DNA from: an uncultured Candidatus Saccharibacteria bacterium | GTDB taxonomy: Bacteria; Patescibacteriota; Saccharimonadia; Saccharimonadales; HK-STAS-PATE-42 | Length of the DNA: 64,000 nt | Assembly: GCA_937871805.1 (NCBI GenBank) | Contig: CALMQB010000002.1 | Span: forward strand, 434,001 to 498,000 | Direction of reading: 5' to 3' | Translations under genes and position numbers: made by a program | Notes under the pieces: generated by a model | The model's database searches: none | What the model saw: the letters and a program-made list of their open reading frames with translations, nothing else | Told to the model about the DNA's origin: nothing | Part shown: one piece after another, positions 59,974 to 64,000 of the stretch | Numbering within the stretch: position 1 is the stretch's first letter | Layout: each line of letters opens with the position of its first letter

Positions 59974-60960
59974 TTATTTTGAGACTCCTGGAAGAAATTT
60001 AAAATACTTTTTGGGAAGGATAAGTATCTGTGCTCCTTTGAGCTGAAGAATTTTTGCGGTTTGTTTAGTGTTTAGAAAATTTAAGGTGTCTTTAACGGCT
60101 CGAGAGCTGACTTCTGTGCAGTTTTGAGTTAGTAGGCTATGGACTAGATAGGCTTGGAGCTCCTCCGGAAGTTCAGTCAATTTAACTATTGAATAAGTAT
60201 GACATGAGGACTGGATGGCTTGAAGTATCTTTTGTAGTTCAAAGTCAATCTGTTTGGTTAAGACTAGGTTTGAAATACTTAAGTTTAAGAGTTCTTGCTT
60301 GAGCTGAGGTGTTGAGCATTCGAGCTTTTTGCGAATTCGATTTCGTAAATACTGACCTGACTGGTTAGTAGAGTCTTCATTCCAGGTTAGATTGTGTTGT
60401 TTGGCATAGCTTAAAAGTGTCTGCTTGGTTACTGTGCGAGAGCCTGTCCTTTGCTGCTGGAGGTCGTATATGAAGGGGCGCCAGATTCCAGCTGGTTGAT
60501 GTTGAAGCGAGCAAAGACCTTTGGGTCCAGTTCCACGGGTAAGATTAATCAAGGCGGTTTCGACGATGTCGTCTGCATGGTGGCCAGTAACCAGGTGGTC
60601 CAAACCTCTGTCTTTTAGGATTAAGTTTAAAGCCTTGTAGCGTTCTTCTCGCGCCAGACTTTCAGAGCAGTTTTTGGGCAAGTCTAACTTTGTAGAGTTA
60701 AATTTTACACCTAGTTTTTGACAGATTTCTTGAACGTTCTTAACGTCTAAGTCTGTGTCTAGGCGCTGAGAATGGTCGATATAGGCTGCCTCTATCTTGC
60801 ATAGCGGATGGTCTTTTAAGAATCTCGAGAGAGGGTTGTAACTAGACTCAGAGCTAGCATTAAAACTTGCAAGGATATGCAGTAGGCAGATCGAATCTAC
60901 ACCACCAGAAACAGCAATTAAAACTGAAGAACTTTGGGCTTGAGGAACTGGCTTTGGCAT
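59974..60960 (-). CDS. tilS: tRNA(Ile)-lysidine synthase
   Basis: A 328-residue PP-loop ATPase that adds lysine to C34 of tRNA-Ile(CAT). PP-loop VLIAVSGGVDSICLLHIL near residue 12, then LVTGHHADDIVETALINL (TilS signature) and the N-terminal domain end. The C-terminal substrate-recognition domain is short. tilS next to ftsH is a common bacterial order. Confidence 0.94.
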   Translation of the reverse strand: MPKPVPQAQSSSVLIAVSGGVDSICLLHILASFNASSESSYNPLSRFLKDHPLCKIEAAYIDHSQRLDTDLDVKNVQEICQKLGVKFNSTKLDLPKNCSESLAREERYKALNLILKDRGLDHLVTGHHADDIVETALINLTRGTGPKGLCSLQHQPAGIWRPFIYDLQQQRTGSRTVTKQTLLSYAKQHNLTWNEDSTNQSGQYLRNRIRKKLECSTPQLKQELLNLSISNLVLTKQIDFELQKILQAIQSSCHTYSIVKLTELPEELQAYLVHSLLTQNCTEVSSRAVKDTLNFLNTKQTAKILQLKGAQILILPKKYFKFLPGVSK

Positions 60961-61046
60961 TGTTAAAGTTTGGGGTTGTAAAAAATAGAAGTGCTTATGT
61001 ATAATAGGACTTAACGTAAAAAGAAAATAAGTATGAGGTGGGCCAT

Positions 61047-61646
61047 ATGAATCCTTTAGACAACACAGTACAAGATAATTCTACAGCTAGACAAGCTGTT
61101 AATCAAACTAATAGTAATGACGACCTCGCAAGAGCTTTAGCGAGCGTTCAGGCTGGTCCGCAAGACAATCTAGACTTTGAGACCGTTGGAGAACCGGGTT
61201 TAGGCGGTGTTCCGGATATGCCAACTCCTGTTCCCAGCCCGATTCCAGCATCGAATCCGGCCCCTCAAGTTGATGATGGATCACATGTTCAACCAGCTGA
61301 AAAGCAGCCAACTAAAGTTGAAGGCCCTGAGTACTCGACACCAAAAGTAAAAATTGATCATCCGGAAAGTCCTCAGTCTGATTCTGAGGAAAATGACTCG
61401 ATTGAACAAATTAAACTCAACGCCCTTAAGCAGTTGAGGCCCTTAATGCAGCACATTGACTTGACTCCTGAGGAGCGATTTGAGAAATACCTAATGATGT
61501 TACGAGCTAGCGATGATCCAAGTTTGATTGAGCCAACATATAAAGCTGCAGAACAAATCACCAGTGAAAAGCTTAAAGCTCAGGCCTTGCTTGATGTAAT
61601 AAATGAAATTAATTACTTGAGTTCACAGGAACTGGTAGCGGCGTAG
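61047..61646 (+). CDS. hypothetical protein with Pro-rich linker
   Basis: About 199 residues from ATG 61047; a GAGGTGG site lies 5 bases upstream. Disordered Pro/Ser/Asn-rich N-terminal 110 residues precede a helical C-terminal region (EERFEKYLMMLRASDDP ...). No family recognised. It is followed by a terminator. Confidence 0.7.
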   Translation: MNPLDNTVQDNSTARQAVNQTNSNDDLARALASVQAGPQDNLDFETVGEPGLGGVPDMPTPVPSPIPASNPAPQVDDGSHVQPAEKQPTKVEGPEYSTPKVKIDHPESPQSDSEENDSIEQIKLNALKQLRPLMQHIDLTPEERFEKYLMMLRASDDPSLIEPTYKAAEQITSEKLKAQALLDVINEINYLSSQELVAA

Positions 61647-61676
61647 GGTTCATCCAAGTTTTACAAATGTTGGTCC

Positions 61677-61704
61677 ACCGCTCCTTATTTGAGGAGCGGT
61701 TTTA
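61677..61704 (+). terminator. Rho-independent terminator
   Basis: ACCGCTCCT pairs with AGGAGCGGT around a short loop, followed by TTTTA. Confidence 0.9.
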
Positions 61705-61805
61705 TGTTAAACTTAAGCATAATAAGGTTTGCCTGGGCTACTTCTCTGGTATGTAAAGCAGTCTTTCATCAGAGGGTTTAGTGGGTAATTTGGCGAAATT
61801 TATTT

Positions 61806-62597
61806 ATGGGGTGGGGATATTCAGAATTAAGCATTATAGTTGGTTTAGGCCTCATGGCCTATACCTTAATTGGGGCAACTTTGGTTACAGTTCCAAGGAA
61901 GAACTGGCTATTTTTTTTAAGCTTAAGCTTACTGCTTCTTCACTCTCTTATGCTCGGAGCTTTGTTTAGCAATAGCTCAAAGCTGGGATACGGCAGGTTT
62001 GGTTTTGAAGTCTGGGTATGTGGCTCAAGCGTAGGCTTAAGAGCTGACTCTCCGTTGTCAGGATACCTTAATAAAGGTAAGTCGGTGCTTGGAGATCGTG
62101 CGGTCATTGTTCGAGGTTCGGAGGACTCATACTCAGCACAAGAGGCCCTAGCTTCTGTTGGTGCAGTGATTAAGAGTCATTCTGTGAGTTTACCGATATC
62201 TGATAGCTTTGAATTCGAACTTGGCGCAAACGGTGACCTTAGAAATTTTAAAGATATGGTGCAGTACTCTGGTGAGTCTGGAGAGCCGGGTATACTAGTT
62301 GAAGACCAGAAGACCAGTTGTACTGGGCAAAAGAACTCCTCTTGGAATGTTTATGTAGCCAGAGTTGATGCCAAAACAAAGAGCTTTGAATGGGAGGCAA
62401 GAAGCTTGAGTGACTTTTCTACAGATCGGGTTAGACTTAGTCTCTCGGAGAGGTCTAAAGAAAGTGCTGGCGACTGTGTCTTAATGGAGTATGGGGTCAA
62501 AAGAGCTGCCCCTGAGCACAGTTGTTACAGCCTGCTTAGCGATGGCTACAGCTTGTGTCGCGATTCATTTTGTATGAGTGGAGGGCTAGAGAAATGA
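61806..62597 (+). CDS. Membrane protein with Cys-containing outer domain
   Basis: A 263-residue protein with two N-terminal helices (SIIVGLGLMAYTLIGATLVT and WLFFLSLSLLLLHSLMLGAL) then an extracytoplasmic domain of about 200 residues with six Cys. No family recognised. Its stop overlaps the start of the next gene (ATGA at 62594). Confidence 0.65.
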   Translation: MGWGYSELSIIVGLGLMAYTLIGATLVTVPRKNWLFFLSLSLLLLHSLMLGALFSNSSKLGYGRFGFEVWVCGSSVGLRADSPLSGYLNKGKSVLGDRAVIVRGSEDSYSAQEALASVGAVIKSHSVSLPISDSFEFELGANGDLRNFKDMVQYSGESGEPGILVEDQKTSCTGQKNSSWNVYVARVDAKTKSFEWEARSLSDFSTDRVRLSLSERSKESAGDCVLMEYGVKRAAPEHSCYSLLSDGYSLCRDSFCMSGGLEK

Positions 62598-63298
62598 TTA
62601 ATTTTGCCATTTTTAGCCTTGTATATTTAAGTTTTGCGTTAGGGGGACTAAGCTCTAGGACGCTAAGCGATGGAGTTGTTTTTTCAGTTGGTGTACTTGG
62701 CAGACATGGCAATATCCGCAAGATGAGCCTAAGTTCTCTGGCATACTTAATTGGGGTGATAATAGTAATCGCGCCGGTTGTCGCCTTAGTCGGTATTGGA
62801 GTAAGGTCTTTAATTGGTCTGCAAGGTCGAAGCTATGTCGTGGCGGCACTAATTGTATCTGGGTTAACAATGGCTAGTTCTGTAATTAATATCCTGGTGC
62901 AGCGTAATGGCCTCTCGTTTATCGGCGAAGGTATAAATAAGAATCGTTTAAAAAGGAAAAGAGTAAGCCTAAGCAGATCTGTTGGGACCTTTAGGTCGGA
63001 CCTCCTTTTCGGGTTGTTGAGTGGGGGCCGAATTATATGGGGTGAACTTGGAGTTTTAATCGGTGGGATTTGGTTGCTAGAATCTATTAGTGGCTTTGGA
63101 ATTACAGAACTTGTGACTGCTTGCCTTTTGCTCTCGAGCTTTATGGTGATGGTTTTTATGATGCTACTTTATGGGATGAATGTTGCGAGCCTAGAAAGGC
63201 TTAGGAAAAGATTTGCCCTAAGATTAAGTTTAGCTGGGGCTAGTGCTGGAATAATCATTGCCTGGTCGGTAGTAGCATTTATGATGGGGATAATTTAA
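62594..63298 (+). CDS. Polytopic membrane protein
   Basis: About 234 residues with about six helices (MINFAIFSLVYLSFALGGLS ... AGIIIAWSVVAFMMGI). A possible start at 62555 exists, but ATG 62594 overlaps the upstream stop (ATGA), which indicates translational coupling. Likely forms a complex with the upstream protein. No family recognised. Confidence 0.65.
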   Translation: MINFAIFSLVYLSFALGGLSSRTLSDGVVFSVGVLGRHGNIRKMSLSSLAYLIGVIIVIAPVVALVGIGVRSLIGLQGRSYVVAALIVSGLTMASSVINILVQRNGLSFIGEGINKNRLKRKRVSLSRSVGTFRSDLLFGLLSGGRIIWGELGVLIGGIWLLESISGFGITELVTACLLLSSFMVMVFMMLLYGMNVASLERLRKRFALRLSLAGASAGIIIAWSVVAFMMGII

Positions 63299-63387
63299 AA
63301 TCTCAGAAAAATATTTAGACTGCTCGTGTTTGACAATAATACAGATTATGCTTATGATTAGATTAAATACTTTAACTATAAAATAAT

Positions 63388-63654
63388 ATGCCAAAAGTAC
63401 ATAGAAATTGTGGAAAGGTAGAAAGTTACAATGGCGAAAAGCTGAGAGACGGTGTAGTGCGAGCTTGTCGAGCGGTTCTAACCCCTTTGGGCGCAGCGGA
63501 AAAATTTGCCGAAGAGGTCGAAGGTAAGGTCTTCGCTGCAGTGGAAGAGCATATCTCCGTAACAAGCAGAGATATCAAACGGCTTGCTAAAAATGCACTT
63601 TGGGTCTATCATCCTGATGCTGCAGAAATCTATGCACTAGAAGAAGCATTTTAA
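63388..63654 (+). CDS. Stand-alone ATP-cone domain protein
   Basis: An 88-residue protein that is almost entirely an ATP-cone domain: KVHRNCGKVESYNGEKLRDG then VVRACRAVL... ATP-cones are regulatory nucleotide-binding domains, usually fused to ribonucleotide reductase or NrdR. Here it is alone; it might be a small nucleotide sensor for dNTP control. A TATAAA element lies just before the ATG. Confidence 0.75.
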   Translation: MPKVHRNCGKVESYNGEKLRDGVVRACRAVLTPLGAAEKFAEEVEGKVFAAVEEHISVTSRDIKRLAKNALWVYHPDAAEIYALEEAF

Positions 63655-63677
63655 ATCTAATTACCTAAAGTTTGCGC

Positions 63678-64000
63678 CTAGCCTTCTTTGGCTGGTGGAC
63701 GGGAGGATTCGATTTCTTTAAAAATATCTTTTAGCTCTGGGATGGTCAGTTTTTTCTCGGTGTGGGCAAAGAATTCAGTTAGATCTTTGTCTTGCTCTTT
63801 TTCGTAGGCTAGGGCTTGGAGGCACATTTCTATTTTGTCTAACTCCTTTACAAAAAGCCCTTCTTTTGTTCTGCCATGTTCGAAGTCTAGCCACAGTTCT
63901 ATTAATTCATCAGATGAGTCAAGATTTTTGAGGACCTTTTTGATGGCTTTAACTTCTGCCTCAAATTTAAGTTTGACTTCGGACTCATTCTGTGGAGTGA
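63678..64000 (-). CDS. HD-domain protein (YfbR-like), C-terminal part
   Basis: An open frame from the right edge to TAG at 63678. The text ELWLDFEHGRTKEGLFVKEL and DKIEMCLQALAYEKEQ are typical of YfbR/HDDC2-type HD phosphohydrolases (5'-deoxynucleotidase). The HD active site would be outside the window, upstream. Convergent with the ATP-cone gene, which would fit dNTP balance. Confidence 0.75.
   Translation of the reverse strand, partial: TPQNESEVKLKFEAEVKAIKKVLKNLDSSDELIELWLDFEHGRTKEGLFVKELDKIEMCLQALAYEKEQDKDLTEFFAHTEKKLTIPELKDIFKEIESSRPPAKEG

Noticed and set aside
1-64000. CRISPR array, rRNA operon, prophage
   Set aside because: No regularly spaced direct repeats, rRNA-like conserved segments or phage structural genes were seen.
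1-64000. TGA read as an amino acid
   Set aside because: Genes such as the one ending at 4297 stop at TGA, and core genes have no in-frame TGA, so the code is standard.
1-64000. TTAAGTTTAA word as a promoter or terminator element
   Set aside because: Many copies are inside coding regions in both orientations, far from gene ends, with no fixed distance to start codons.

Overview
This 64-kb window looks like a chromosome segment of a Patescibacteria/CPR bacterium, most likely Saccharibacteria (TM7). That rests on the gene content: a PrgI-like protein with an array of small two-helix type IV secretion pilins, compact genes with few Shine-Dalgarno sites, AT-rich DNA, a minimal core gene set and no biosynthetic operons. 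TGA is used as a normal stop, so this is not a code-25 lineage. No rRNA, CRISPR array or phage is visible.

Layout. 1-9.4 kb: 3' part of radA, a MIP channel, tRNA-Ser(GCT), a Nudix enzyme, an FtsA-like ATPase, tRNA-Arg(TCT), a GNAT, a P-loop kinase and a Kef antiporter. 9.4-12.4 kb: a GIY-YIG mini-element bounded by 34-bp inverted repeats, then a CSLREA/beta-helix surface protein. 12.5-20 kb: class A PBP, dnaN, dnaA, a candidate origin at 18.34-18.75 kb, and a LysM-CHAP hydrolase. 20-32.7 kb: an envelope and secretion block. A MurF-like and a MurE-like ligase flank a type IV secretion locus, with a leftward operon (membrane protein, VirB6-like halves, a disordered protein, PrgI) and a rightward operon of six pilins. 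33.5-36.9 kb: a GC-rich 3.25-kb island at the 3' CCA end of tRNA-Leu(GAG), built from two adjacent modules, one with a serine recombinase and one with a CPBP protease. Each module is bounded by its own long inverted repeats. 37-50 kb: tRNA-Leu(TAA), a YdeI-like protein, an argS broken by three frameshifts, metG behind a Met-rich leader peptide, folD, mscL, an SDR, an EEP nuclease, a YgjV-like protein and tRNA-Lys(CTT). 50-64 kb: rluA-type synthase, a thrombospondin-3 surface protein, holB, an hrcA-peptidase pair, ftsH with a CIRCE-like operator, tilS, membrane proteins, an ATP-cone protein and a partial HD-domain gene.

Whole-window signal. The near-palindrome TTAAGTTTAA (or TTAAACTTAA) is scattered through genes and spacers in both orientations. 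I counted by hand about 48 exact 10-mers and about 77 copies of the 8-mer core; base composition predicts about 0.6 and 6. The tRNA-Leu island has essentially none. This could be a DNA-uptake or chromosome-organising word and is the strongest unexplained pattern here.

How genes work together. Peptidoglycan growth (PBP, Mur ligases, LysM-CHAP, LAS-type peptidase), surface display (two proteins with LAxTG-like C-terminal signals) and the secretion/pilin locus suit an epibiont that builds its own wall and contacts a host. HrcA and the CIRCE-like site suggest heat control of ftsH.
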